Below are positions 36,386-46,338 of a stretch of 64,000 nt of DNA, in pieces. The stretch is from assembly GCA_004764695.1 (NCBI GenBank), contig SMSO01000037.1, positions 3,966,337 to 4,030,336 of the forward strand, given 5' to 3'. This DNA is from Schizochytrium sp. TIO01 (Eukaryota; Sar; Bigyra; Thraustochytrida; Thraustochytriidae). A program made the position numbers and the translations under genes. The notes below the pieces were generated by a model. It searched no databases. It was not told the DNA's origin and was given only the letters and a program-made list of their open reading frames with translations. The number at the start of each line of letters is the position of its first letter. Positions within the stretch are counted from its first letter, which is position 1.

Positions 36386-38059
36386 TCAGACGTGCATTCC
36401 AGAAGTAGATGTGACAGGACTTTTATTCAGTTGATTGTGAGAATCACTCATGTCGAAATCATCAAGACGAAACAGATCCGCCGGAATAGCAGTGCTATCA
36501 GTGTCTAACAAGGATGAAATGGAATCACCAGGCTGGGTTTCCTCACCATCCTTATAAAGAAGTTTTCTAACACTCATATCATGCTTAGAGAAGAGAATGC
36601 TGTTTGAGCAAGTGATGGTAAGGGCTCGTAGCACAAACCAGCAAGCTGTTCGTTGTAAATAAGTGAGAGCCTCAGTACCATTGTTCGAAATGAAGGCCTC
36701 CGCTTCCTGGCGGTATTTATCATCGTGAGCTGATGGAGAAAATAAGACATCCGTCAGAGAGCCACTTGAGACATCATATTTTTCCATGCATATGGTCTCA
36801 GTAGTCAGCTGCTTGTTCAAGCAGTTATCCCACTCCAAGAAATGAGAAATAGACGAGCTAGATCCATCTACTTCAGATGGGTTTCGGACAGCAAATGCTG
36901 TGAGGGTTTTTGTAACTCCAGGTTGAACTTCGACCTGGGCGGAAGCTGAAAATGCTTCATTGGCTAACCTGTTATTATCATGTACAATGAAATCCTCATC
37001 AAACGAAAGCCCAACTTTTAAAGCTCGATCATTTAAAGACTGGTGCGCAAGTTCTCCGGGTCTATTTTGTTCAATGCCTTGCCGAAGTTCTTCGTCCTGA
37101 ATGTTTCTTAGTTTTTCTGTAAGTGATAAAAATGGGCTGTGAGTTGTTGTGCCAGTCGACGAAAAGAGCGAATCCTTTGTAGAAACACCGGCCCAAATAG
37201 CTTCTTCTCGATCACCAGTACTTTGCGTAATTAGGCATTTTGCTGGAGCTTTGGGGTTGGACATGAATCTGTTGCAAACGTCCCGAAGCGTTTCACTCAC
37301 TTCTGGGCGGGCCTGCTTTTTTCCATACAGGGAAGCAGCATACATAATTGGCAATTGTCCATCATAACAGGCGCTTCGAATGGGCGACGGCCTGCTATTA
37401 AACTTCTGTTCCTCTCCGACTAGTCCCGAGGTAATGACCACATTTTGGTTCGATGGCGAGGTGATATCCTGCACAGTGTCAAATAAAGACCTCACAAACT
37501 GATCCAAGTCACGCTCACCATCCCATAATAAACCCATGTCGGTTCGTTTGTCCTTCATCCCGACGGTTCGACTGTGATCTGAATCGATTGCAGAAAAATG
37601 CTGAAGCAATGATTTAAACTGTTCATCGGTTAAAACTGAGCCATCCCTTTGGCTCTGGGTCACATCACCTCTATACATGCGCAGAGCGCGATCCAGATCT
37701 GACCTTGATAACAATGAATACAGTAAGACTGCCAACAACTGCTTGGTTTCTGTTGAAGAGGTTTCACGTCCATTAGCTTCTGTTTTGGCAATTCGAGCGC
37801 TTGAAGCAAGTTCAAGCTTTGAAATTGCACGATCACCAAGGAGTGAAAAAATGTAGTATTCAAGGTGCGATGTGATTTCCTGTCCTTTGAACATATTTTT
37901 GCAAGCCGCAGCAATGGACTGCACAATTATTTGACAATGTTCCTTGACATTTTGTAAATATAGATCATCCTCTGCAACATCTAAGAATTTCAACTTGTAC
38001 AGCGTAGGATCCTGGTCCCGACTCCACTTAATGTCGACCTCAAGCAAACTTGACATCAT
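36386..38059 (-). CDS. Middle segment of frame-broken nuclease-like gene, unassigned module (about 557 aa)
   Basis: I do not recognise this segment. Its frame is open for at least 60 codons upstream of the first ATG, reading as a Ser/Pro-rich linker with five Pro in a row, so the ATG at 38059 is probably internal. The body is soluble and mixed in charge, with no transmembrane segment. Hydrophobic-helix-rich stretches include LLAVLLYSLLSRSDLDRAL and YLQRTACWFVLRALTITCSN. I see no DDE, RNase H-type or helicase motifs. The frame ends SGMHV-stop at 36386. Changing frame by one base just before the stop continues as SDDALPSVLWNIDST into the nuclease segment. Confidence 0.7.
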   Translation of the reverse strand: MMSSLLEVDIKWSRDQDPTLYKLKFLDVAEDDLYLQNVKEHCQIIVQSIAAACKNMFKGQEITSHLEYYIFSLLGDRAISKLELASSARIAKTEANGRETSSTETKQLLAVLLYSLLSRSDLDRALRMYRGDVTQSQRDGSVLTDEQFKSLLQHFSAIDSDHSRTVGMKDKRTDMGLLWDGERDLDQFVRSLFDTVQDITSPSNQNVVITSGLVGEEQKFNSRPSPIRSACYDGQLPIMYAASLYGKKQARPEVSETLRDVCNRFMSNPKAPAKCLITQSTGDREEAIWAGVSTKDSLFSSTGTTTHSPFLSLTEKLRNIQDEELRQGIEQNRPGELAHQSLNDRALKVGLSFDEDFIVHDNNRLANEAFSASAQVEVQPGVTKTLTAFAVRNPSEVDGSSSSISHFLEWDNCLNKQLTTETICMEKYDVSSGSLTDVLFSPSAHDDKYRQEAEAFISNNGTEALTYLQRTACWFVLRALTITCSNSILFSKHDMSVRKLLYKDGEETQPGDSISSLLDTDSTAIPADLFRLDDFDMSDSHNQLNKSPVTSTSGMHV

Positions 38060-38073
38060 CTCCGGACCCCCAA

Positions 38074-38457
38074 CTAGAGCTTTAGTTTGGTTCTCCTCTG
38101 AAGGCGGCGGAGGGGGAGGCGAGTCCGAAGTGTACTTGCTTGAAGCGTGCGCTTCTTCAGACGGTGAACCTGAATCCTCGCCCTTTGGGGTCTGAGTCTG
38201 GCTACTACTATTTGTTGCCTTGATGATGTTTGAGCAACGGGTTCGCTCGCAGGGTGTTCTTGGAAAGATTCCTGTATCAATCTGTTGCCTCCGTCTTCCG
38301 ACAAGCTGTTCTCGTGTAGGTTTGCGTTCTCGATGCTTTCCTGCGCGGCAGTGACGCTGGGCTCCTGCTCGTCTTCATCCGGTGAGTCATCAACTGCTGA
38401 CTGAGCAGCGGAGACCTCCGAAGTTTGCACACGCTTGCGCTTGGCAGAGCGAGCCAT
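38074..38457 (-). CDS. N-terminal segment of frame-broken nuclease-like gene
   Basis: It opens with MARSAKRKRV, a basic nuclear-localisation-type start, then an acidic Asp/Glu/Ser-rich stretch to about residue 85 (PVAQTSS). The remaining 40 residues of this frame become Arg-rich, while the neighbouring frame over the same bases reads KATNSSSQTQTPKGEDSG and then a Pro run. I think the true protein changes frame near 38,210-38,225 and that the last part of this frame is a shadow. A lost A in TCATCAAGGCAAC would account for the change. The function of the segment is unknown; it looks like a disordered, nuclear-targeted tail. Confidence 0.55.
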   Translation of the reverse strand: MARSAKRKRVQTSEVSAAQSAVDDSPDEDEQEPSVTAAQESIENANLHENSLSEDGGNRLIQESFQEHPASEPVAQTSSRQQIVVARLRPQRARIQVHRLKKRTLQASTLRTRLPLRRLQRRTKLKL

Positions 38458-39989
38458 GATTTATACTGCAAATGACTTAATCCACGTGGACACCTAAAGC
38501 TTCTTGCAGCACGAACTTGCGCTCAGCTCGCCAACTTGTTCAGGGGCTGGGATGTGTTTGTAATGATTAAAACTGTATCATCATTATCAAGAAAATGACT
38601 TGTGGTGAGTTTTATTCTATGAATACTAGGCAGGCAGTGCGAGCTGCAGTAATTGTTGCTATTGCTACTACTGTTACTACTCCAATGATGGAAATTTTTT
38701 AATTCATATTGTAGAGCATGGAAAAAACCGAGAATATAGTCACTCAGAGTAAGCGCTTTTACGTATTTACAGCGAGTGTTGTTCCTGAATTTTACGTGCT
38801 AATCTGCCAAGCTAAGGCTCCAGTTAGAGCTAAAGTATGATGTATCTAGTTGTTTTGTTTTGTTTTGTGTTTTTGTGAATGAAGCCTGAAAAGACCGAAC
38901 AACTAGGAGATTTGACATTTGATTAAAAAAAAGCGAACATCTGGTCAAATTGTTAACCTGGGTTTTACAACCTGAAGACCTGGTCGCAAACTCAGTTACA
39001 TATGCGACGTGTGCTCTTCGTTTAATCGTGCAATGATATTAACGTGCTGGGTAGTATATAGAATGTCACAGAGTCTATTCGCTTCAGGCCCAGCTTTATT
39101 TCAGTCAAAGGCATCGTTAGTTCTTGGCGATCACTTAATGAAAATCAAAACAGTCAACTTGAATTCTTGCTTGAACCTATTTGCTAAGGGGTATGATTGA
39201 AAGGAATGTAGATGATAAAAGTATGCTAAACAGACTTCGAAGGAAACCATCAATTCAAATACTTTTTCAGATCAAAGACGGCATCGTGTTTTTTAGATAC
39301 ATTGCTTCACCTAGAAAAAGGTATCAAAACATTGTCAAGTAAACACAATTATTTGACACGATTAAGAGATTCTCGTGAGTTCAGAATCTTTATTTGATTA
39401 AGTCCAGTGTACAAGCCACGCAAAGGTGCCGGAACATCTCTCTGAAGTAAGACGAAAATGTTATGCAGCGCAGCACCTGGAGCTGGTCTCCAGTGGTGGC
39501 AAGAGGTTGTACCTTTGAAACTAGAAAGTTTTTCCGAACAGTCTCTGAATAGAAATAAAAAAGAAGCTTCGTCATATAAGTTTCATTAGGTAGTATCTTC
39601 GTATCTCATTAAAACTGAAGTACTATCAGCTGTATCAGTTTTCCATTAATCCGTTTTAAATCGTCAGGGTACATGGTTTTAGATGACTAACCACTATTTT
39701 GGAGCAAACACGTGCGTAGTGCAATCATAACGCTTAAATTCATCTTATCGTCAAGTTGCTTGTTTGTCTCAGACTCTTGAGTTGAAACGTTGCTTATTAA
39801 GACCAAAAGTTTCGAAACCTTTGAACGAACTTGTTGTAGAGTTGATTGGCCAGGCGCTTAACTTAAGACGTATTATGAAATTATATAGGATCCGGCTGCA
39901 TGCGCAAGTTGAATATAGTGTAGCAACCAGCAAGAATCGAACAAAAGTTTGTGAGCATTGTGTAACAGAGAAAATGAATATAATATGAA
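38458..39989. other. Intergenic region between the nuclease-like gene and copy B
   Basis: No supportable gene. It holds the 5' flank of the nuclease-like gene (a TATAAAT string directly before its ATG is too close to act as a TATA box) and the 3' flank of copy B. The sequence is AT-rich with no tandem arrays longer than a few units. Confidence 0.5.
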
Positions 39990-41900
39990 TCAGTCACAGA
40001 TAGGAAGGGTCATGTCCGAAGATTCGGAGCGCTTGAACGGGTGAGCCAAGGGGCCAGGGGTAACATCGACGAGAGGCGCCAGGGCGGGGTCCAGCTGCCC
40101 CTTAACAAAGTATCTTACAAGCCATACTTGAGAACCGGGAAGACAATTGTGACGGTTCTCGATTGACTGCTCGCAAAGCATGTAAATATGCTTATGGAGT
40201 CCAAGAGGTCTTGAGGGAATGGTTTTTTCTTGAGCATCCGAGGAGGTCTCACTCTTGCGGCGCTTCTTAGATGAACCACGCGTGCTGAGTGCGTAGTAGA
40301 AACACTTCATAACGCAGACTTCAGTGTCGAGCAAACGAGAGACACGGCTCGCGAGGGCATGAGCGACTTGGATTGTCCTCGGGTTGACATGGCGGCCGTC
40401 AGTGCCTACAGTTTGTACACATTTAGAAACATCGAGCACAGAATGAGCATTACCTTGGTCGCACCAGAAAGCAGTCTCATTCCCGAATCGAAGATCACTA
40501 AAGACGTCGTAGCGGCGGCGATCTTTGAGAGGGATATCACAAGACATAATGTAAGTCTTATCCTGTCCAACACGAAGGAGTGGTTTGGAGATGGGTTTGT
40601 AAATTGGCGTAAAAACCGGAGCCAAATTGAGCTGGACGCGACGATCTGAGCCCCCGTTGTCATGAATGCAAGCACCCAGGGCATGGACAATGTCGCGAAA
40701 CTCTCGAGGGTTCAGGTCGAGACCTTGGCCGACAGTAAGCTCAGAAGCACTATCACACGCCATGGCAGAATCTGATTGACCAGGGTAAGCCAATGTTTGG
40801 CGAAGAATGTGCAAGACCTGCTCAATATCCCAGCTACCACGCGGTTTGCTGCTATCTTGCACTGCGGATATCTTACGCCGGACTCGCTTGGTGCCTTTCT
40901 TCAGAGGAACTACTTGTAAAGCCTTGGTGACCTGGTTGCGAGGCGTTGCAGTATTGCAAGACTTCTTTTCGGTCTTCACGATAGTGCTAATATTTTTGGG
41001 TGTTGTATAGGGCTTTACGGTGAGGTCCGTCTTGGCAGTCATATAGGTGCTTGGGAGCACAGGCATGGTGAGCGGGTTAACCTTGATGTTCTTCATGAAT
41101 GCCTTGTTCGTTGCTCTGGATGTTTGTTGCGGTTTAATGGAGGTAGTCTTTGTGATGGAGCTCAAAGGCATAGGTGTAATGGGTGAAACATGGTGCGTAG
41201 TTGGCTCAGACTTGAGAGTATGCGGGGCTGATACAGGTGTTTGAAGCATATGATGTTGGTGCTGCTGAGCATAGTACGACGGATGGGGTTGGGCATATGG
41301 TGATGGTGAGATTGTGCGTTGAACTGTGTGCTGGTGGTGGTGGTATGCCATTGGTGACATATCCTCAGGGTCTGGGTGGACATCTTCAAGAGGCCAAGTG
41401 TGTCTGTCTGAGGTGGGGGGAGCAGAGGCGGCAGCAGAGAAGAAACTGTCCTCGAAAAGGATACCAGCCGCCTCAGAGCCATCGTGTCCATGTTGCCAAG
41501 ACTGCGATTCGGCAGGGCGATCGAATGTGTCTTCAAAGAAGGCGTCACCGTCAGCAAAGTGGGTCCATACATCTTGTCCGTGGCTGTTGGCGTTATAATT
41601 CTGATTAGAGTTCATCTGGTGGTGCATGTCCATGCATTCATCGAGCGGGTCAAAATCATCCAACCTGTCCATTGAGGGTTGCCATGCTGATACGTTAACA
41701 TGGTTGTAGTTGTGGTGAACATCCGCAGGCATTGCTGCTGATGATGGTGCATACCGAGGCACGCCTGCTGACAAAGCCGGCATTCCGTTGTTGCTTTGCG
41801 CTGCGATACCGGTGGTGGTAGTAGTGTAAGGTGCATCAAAATCTGCGAAGTCGGCCAGATCCCATGTTTCTGTCCTTTGTTGCGTTGCTAATGGTCCCAT
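39990..41900 (-). CDS. Putative nuclear regulator with unassigned conserved C-terminal domain, copy B (636 aa)
   Basis: Paralogue of the plus-strand gene at 15929-17284. The frame is open to about 41,990 but has no ATG before 41900, which lies in a strong context (ACAATGG); I choose that start. Residues 10-25 (TWDLADFADFDAPY) are acidic/aromatic. A long His/Gln/Pro/Thr-rich region follows, with psi-K-x-E motifs (LKSE 229-232, VKTE 308-311) and a basic cluster (KKGTKRVRRK). The conserved domain begins near residue 395: DLNPREFRDIVHALGA, LKDRRRYDVF, FWCDQGNAH (W479), HVNPRTIQVAHALASRV, LGLHKHIYML (about 566-575), WLVRYFVKGQL. A Lys/Arg/Ser-rich insert (SSKKRRKSE) sits before LGLHKHIY, where copy A has a similar basic insert. 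The tail is about 25 residues longer than in copy A. Intronless. I do not recognise the family; a DNA-binding or chromatin role is inferred. Confidence 0.9.
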   Translation of the reverse strand: MGPLATQQRTETWDLADFADFDAPYTTTTTGIAAQSNNGMPALSAGVPRYAPSSAAMPADVHHNYNHVNVSAWQPSMDRLDDFDPLDECMDMHHQMNSNQNYNANSHGQDVWTHFADGDAFFEDTFDRPAESQSWQHGHDGSEAAGILFEDSFFSAAASAPPTSDRHTWPLEDVHPDPEDMSPMAYHHHQHTVQRTISPSPYAQPHPSYYAQQHQHHMLQTPVSAPHTLKSEPTTHHVSPITPMPLSSITKTTSIKPQQTSRATNKAFMKNIKVNPLTMPVLPSTYMTAKTDLTVKPYTTPKNISTIVKTEKKSCNTATPRNQVTKALQVVPLKKGTKRVRRKISAVQDSSKPRGSWDIEQVLHILRQTLAYPGQSDSAMACDSASELTVGQGLDLNPREFRDIVHALGACIHDNGGSDRRVQLNLAPVFTPIYKPISKPLLRVGQDKTYIMSCDIPLKDRRRYDVFSDLRFGNETAFWCDQGNAHSVLDVSKCVQTVGTDGRHVNPRTIQVAHALASRVSRLLDTEVCVMKCFYYALSTRGSSKKRRKSETSSDAQEKTIPSRPLGLHKHIYMLCEQSIENRHNCLPGSQVWLVRYFVKGQLDPALAPLVDVTPGPLAHPFKRSESSDMTLPICD

Positions 41901-43538
41901 TGTAGATTGTCTGACTGGGCTCTCGCCTGGTTTTAGTTCTGCAATGTAAATCTCGTTTGGGCTCAAAATTGCACGAATGAAACTTTTGTCCTCTTAAAGC
42001 AAGAAGGTGTGCCTTGCTCTCGCAAACTTCCAAAGCAGCCTCTAACTGCTTTTTGTTATACCTAAAAGAGCTCGTTGATCGACTCACGAGCAGTTAGTTG
42101 TAAGCAGCACAGCTAGAGTGAGCGAGTAAGTAAGCGCAGAGCTAGCTCGACTGATGAAAAGGCTTTGTTCTACTCGCTTCGAAATCTCGGTCCAACGCGC
42201 GTGCCGTCGCACTTTTTCTTTAGGTATTTGGGTTTACCTCTTCAAAGAACAGCTATAGTGTGTTCCCTCGACTCACCCAAGTTCAACTTTTACTTACGTA
42301 AATGTAGTGTAAAACTTCTATGAGTATGCTGCTTGCTCTACTGTGCAGAAGATGCTGCGGTTTTTTGAAACAACAGCACAGCGTCGTCCCAGACCGATCG
42401 GTACTCAAGCCGCTCCTTAATCTCAAACAGCTTTTTGGGCTGGAGTTACGTTCCTTTTCCAAAGCGCAATTACTGATCTGTTTAAGCCAAATCGAAACGT
42501 CAACCATGTCAAATGGCCATAACGAAGTCAATCCATCCATCAACCATATTCAGTCAACCATGATTTATTCATTCATTAATTCCATTTTGATTCATAAAGT
42601 CAGTCTCTCACTTCCTTTCATTCATTCAACATTTTAAAACAACTTCTTCCTGCCCCCTAACTGCTTCCGCATCGCTACTCCTATCGCTATCCCTAGCACA
42701 CCCCTATCTTTGTGGTGGCCCTAGTAAAAATAAACCAGCACTGGGAAACTTCCACACAGACAGACCCAGAAAAGAAAGAAAGAGTAAGATCAAAAGCGAG
42801 AAGGAGTGCGACCAACTACTGCAGCTCGCGACATCAGGGTCGACGCTGCGGCATTCAACCAGCCTCGCTTCCCAGAAACAGAGGCGGGCCCCGGTAGAAG
42901 AGCTATAGCATCCACTCCCTCGCCCTTTTGTATCTATCAATCAACCTATTCATCTGCCTGCCTCTCTTGCTTGCTCTGCTTCTTCGTTTTCTTTGGCCCT
43001 TTTCTCATTGAAACTCCAATACTAATTCCTGGTCCCTTCATTGAACCAAGCGAAGAAGCAACGATGGCCAAAAGTGAGAAAGCCAAAAAAAAAAAAAGAC
43101 TTCAGCCTTGTTCTCCAAAAAGCCCTTTCGGCGGCGTCAACGAGGCAGAAGGGAGCCTGGACAGGCACACAAGCCTGATGTCATCGCAATCCTCAGTGTC
43201 CTCTGCTCTTCTCTCCTCTCCTCTCGCCTCGCTTTGCTCCTCCTCCTGCCTAGGTTTCCGAGGGGATCGCAGGAGATGATAAGGAGAGAAAAGGGGCTCA
43301 GAAAAAAACAACGAAAGGATATTATGAAGCAAGGAGAAAAGAGCGAGGGAGGAGGAAGCAGCTCGTTGAGGGAAGCCGCGTCCCGGTCGCCCATTGGTAA
43401 GCGCCCTTAGGCGCGCGTAATACGCTCGCTCTCTGGCGAGGTAACGGCGCCTCTTGCTCCAGGCCAAGTCTCGGGGTCTCGAAGAAACATGGCAAAGAAG
43501 GCGTAGCTTACTTGGCTACAGCTAGAAGAGAGGCCGCG
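41901..43538. other. 5' flank of copy B and gene-free region
   Basis: No supportable gene. In the frame of copy B the next upstream in-frame stop is TAA near 41,995. Overlapping frames of 100-157 codons at 42.8-43.5 kb on both strands are composition artefacts of purine/pyrimidine-rich DNA. Confidence 0.5.
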
Positions 43539-43581
43539 ATGGATGAATGGATCGATGGATGGATGGATGGATCGATAGATA
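43539..43581. repeat. (GGAT)n with ATCGATGG variants
   Basis: A tract of GGAT units with GAATGG, ATCGATGG and ATAGATAG variants, about 43 bases. Confidence 0.8.
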
Positions 43582-43850
43582 GTATGGGAAACCCAGAGAC
43601 AGACCCCAAAAACAGCGTGCGCCGGAATAATGGGCGGCCATCTTTCTTTTTTCTTCTTTTTCTCAACACTTCTTTTTCTTTCTTTCTTTCTTTTCTCCCA
43701 TCTTTCCCTTCTCGAGTTTCGACATGGCCCTCCCTCCGCTTTGAGCCTAGCTTTCATCCATCTCAGCTCTTGTTCCTTCGCTCCCGCTCGCAGGTTTCTC
43801 AGCGCGATCGGGCCCGCGCCTGGTCACTGATTGGCCTCCTCTCCGGTGGA

Positions 43851-43853
<3 letters not shown>

Positions 43854-43896
<43 letters not shown>
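43854..43896. repeat. (GA)21 microsatellite
   Basis: About 43 bases of uninterrupted GA dinucleotide. It lies downstream of a pyrimidine-rich tract (about 43638-43706), so purine and pyrimidine runs alternate on the same strand within 250 bases. Confidence 0.95.
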
Positions 43897-43897
<1 letters not shown>

Positions 43898-44272
43898 AAT
43901 AAAAAAGAACAAACAGCGGAGGAGAAAGAAAAACTGCGAAACGAGAACAAAAGACAGAGACCGCCTCTTCTTCTTCTCTTTTTTCTCTCTTTAGAAAGAG
44001 TCAAAGAAGAGAATATATGCGACGCATCTCCATATTGTTCTCGTCAGAGCATTGGCATGATAGCCTGAGGCTCACCGGGATTATTGAAGGGCTCCTGCGC
44101 GCTACCTGCTCTCTCTCTCCCCCTATCTGCAGCCTGGCTGACGCTGCTGCTGCATTCGGCATGTGGCCCTCACTCGACTTTCTTGACCTCTCGCGCAAAG
44201 CGCGAAAGAGTAGAGCCCGGAATGGCGCCCAAGGGTAGTAGGGAGAACGGCGAGAGAACAAAAGAACAATAA

Positions 44273-44319
44273 GAGGGAACGGAGGGAATAGAGGGAATAG
44301 AGGGAATAGAGGGAACGGA
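44273..44319. repeat. (AGGGAATAG)n 9-bp minisatellite
   Basis: Three clean copies of GGGAATAGA flanked by GGGAACGGA variants at both ends, about five units in all. The symmetric flanking variants suggest the internal copies expanded inside an older array. Confidence 0.85.
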
Positions 44320-44614
44320 GACAGGAGACAGCGAGCTTAGCATGCATGGCTTGCTTGCGCAAGGAACGACAGCTTTGCAGAGCTCTGCCGACTGTTGTGC
44401 CAGCGCGGTGGGCTGCTGGAGTCTGCGATGAGGGCTTCTGGGTGGGGGTCTGGTGCTTCAGTGTGGCTGGGAAGAGATGAGATCCTAGTGCGGCGGAATG
44501 CAGAATAATTGCGATCAACAAACAAAGATGACGCCCTGACTTACCTTTTTTGAATTGTACTGAGATGTGCGATATGAATCGATGCCCAAGAACTCCGAGG
44601 CGAGCTGCTGCCAA

Positions 44615-44642
44615 GCTGCTGCTGCTGCTGCTGCTGCTGCTG
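44615..44642. repeat. (GCT)9 trinucleotide repeat
   Basis: Nine uninterrupted GCT units. The minus-strand translation gives a Ser run inside a 190-codon frame that has no other support. Confidence 0.9.
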
Positions 44643-46286
44643 TCTGACAGGCTCTGTCGGCCTCGATTTATTCCACAATGAACTGGTGATGGCAACGGCT
44701 TGTTGCTTCAATCGACCGGGTGGAATTCAATGTATATATGTATTGAATGTGCGATGCGACGGCGCTGCTGCTGTCGCTGCCGCTGGCGCCAATGTGCTCG
44801 CGAAAGTAAGCAGACACGCCCAAGCAAACGAAGATTGTGGAGTAGGTCTGCAGCTGGTTGCGGTCGAAGGTCCTTCCCTTGAGCCACGGCGAGGAATCCA
44901 CGCGAATGAGATGAGGTAGCTTATTGACAGCCGTACTTTGGGGTCCAAAGACGAGTTTCGAGTTTGCTCGCACGCACGCTCAGTCTCGATTGGCGCCAAT
45001 TAGAAAATACGACGAGTTCTCCCCTTTTTCCATTTGTTGGGTTTATTTTTATTTTATTTGTTACTTCTCGCCCTTTTCCCTTCGTTTACTCATAGTACTC
45101 AGCTAGCAAGTGGCTACCATCCATCGGTTCTTCCGCATTGGAGAGAGAGGAACATATAGCAAACAATTCACTGCTGTTTGTTGAGCTTTCTTTTCAAATC
45201 CTCCTTCTCAAAATATAGAACAAACATTGGCATTCTTTACTAATCTAAACAAAAAATTACTAAAGAAAAAAGAAAGAGAGAAGCAAGTCCCAAATCACAC
45301 TCAGAAACAGTCTCCGCTCTCCATGCGCCACTTTTTAAATGAAATGAAAAACTCTGTCTTCCATAATTTAACAAGAGGACGTATTATATATGCGCTATTG
45401 TGTTATACTTTTATGTTTAGAAATCCTTTTTTTAATTTAATTAAAATTCATCAATTACAAAAAAAAGAAAAAGTAGAAAGAGTAATTTTTACTTTTAAGA
45501 TGATGAGCCCATGTCCATACTCTTGTCTAATCAAGTATTGGAGAGGAACTATTCCTTCACTTACCTGTTACGCGATTAGATGAAGGCTGTCCTGAGTGGC
45601 GCTGGAGGAGATATAAGTACTTCTACGGCCAACCTCCTCTTCTGTAAGGATCGCCACTTCTACTAAGAATGGATACACGATTCCTGTAATGAATGCCTTT
45701 TGTTTGACAAGATGACGCCCCGTCATAGAATTATGTCTTATAAATCAAAACTCGACTTTGAGAGAAAGAAGAGTTATAATGATTAACATAGTCATTTTTA
45801 AACTTAAAAAACAAAAAACAAAAAAGAACTCGATTTGTTTTAAAATAGGCTTTCAAAATCGACACGAATGACCAAGGTGGATGAACGATGGTACAGAGGG
45901 CTGTCATGCCAGCGTCTGTAGGCTGCAAGTGAGCGGGGCATTGCGTCAGCTTCACTAACTCTACAGCGGCTTTGCGACAGCCTACATTAGAATGCCGAAG
46001 AGGCTTCATTTGCTACAGACTCTGGAGCATGAAAACAACTCCTCAGAAAAACCACCCAACTACTTTTTTTTAATGCAATAAAAAATAGCGCGATTGGAGG
46101 ACAATGCAAATAAGAGAAAGAGAAAAAGAGCGACTCCCTTTCATCTTTAGTCAGTTCAAACGCCAACGGCCGCGAGACAAGAAATCTTACTATTACAACT
46201 CCGTAAACCTTACTCGAACCGAAAGAAAACCTTACTGGAACCTTTCAAGTTGACGTTCTTTCTAGTGAAAAATAAATAAATAATAA

Positions 46287-46289
<3 letters not shown>
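44643..46289. other. Gene-free intergenic region
   Basis: No supportable gene. It has short overlapping frames up to about 118 codons, several starting at TTG, and AT-rich tracts near 45.4-45.5 kb and 45.8 kb. Confidence 0.5.

Positions 46290-46336
<47 letters not shown>
46290..46336. repeat. (TTA)n trinucleotide array
   Basis: About 15-16 TTA units, nearly perfect, preceded by (AAAT)n and TAATAATATT. Confidence 0.92.

Positions 46337-46338
<2 letters not shown>

Larger units (their letters stand above)
34798..38457 (-). mobile_element. Transposon-derived (YqaJ-nuclease) gene with two frame breaks
   Basis: Three minus-strand open frames follow one another almost without gaps, each one base out of register with the previous one. 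Together they read as a single protein of about 1,200 residues. The only good ATG is at 38457 (context AATCATGG). The second and third frames stay open upstream of their nominal starts and continue sensibly, and the third has no ATG near its beginning. Nuclease and zinc-type regions at the 3' end suggest descent from a DNA transposon or large DNA virus. I found no terminal inverted repeats and no DDE transposase. Frame breaks may be real decay, short introns, translational frameshifting or assembly errors. Confidence 0.45.

Noticed and set aside
34798-38457. PiggyBac transposase identity for the whole gene
   Set aside because: Only the C-terminal Cys/His cluster is similar; I see no DDE catalytic region or other piggyBac core motifs.
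34500-38700. Terminal inverted repeats of a DNA transposon
   Set aside because: By eye I found no matching inverted ends or target-site duplication near either side of the nuclease-like gene.
41901-41966. Extension of copy B to a TTG start at 41966
   Set aside because: A eukaryotic gene would use ATG; the first in-frame ATG at 41900 is in a strong context.
43512-43994. 160-codon plus-strand frame
   Set aside because: It is built from the GGAT, CTTT and GA arrays and has no coding character between them.
44123-44695. 190-codon minus-strand frame with a Ser run
   Set aside because: The frame is extended by the GCT repeat and the 9-bp minisatellite; the remainder has no recognisable motif.
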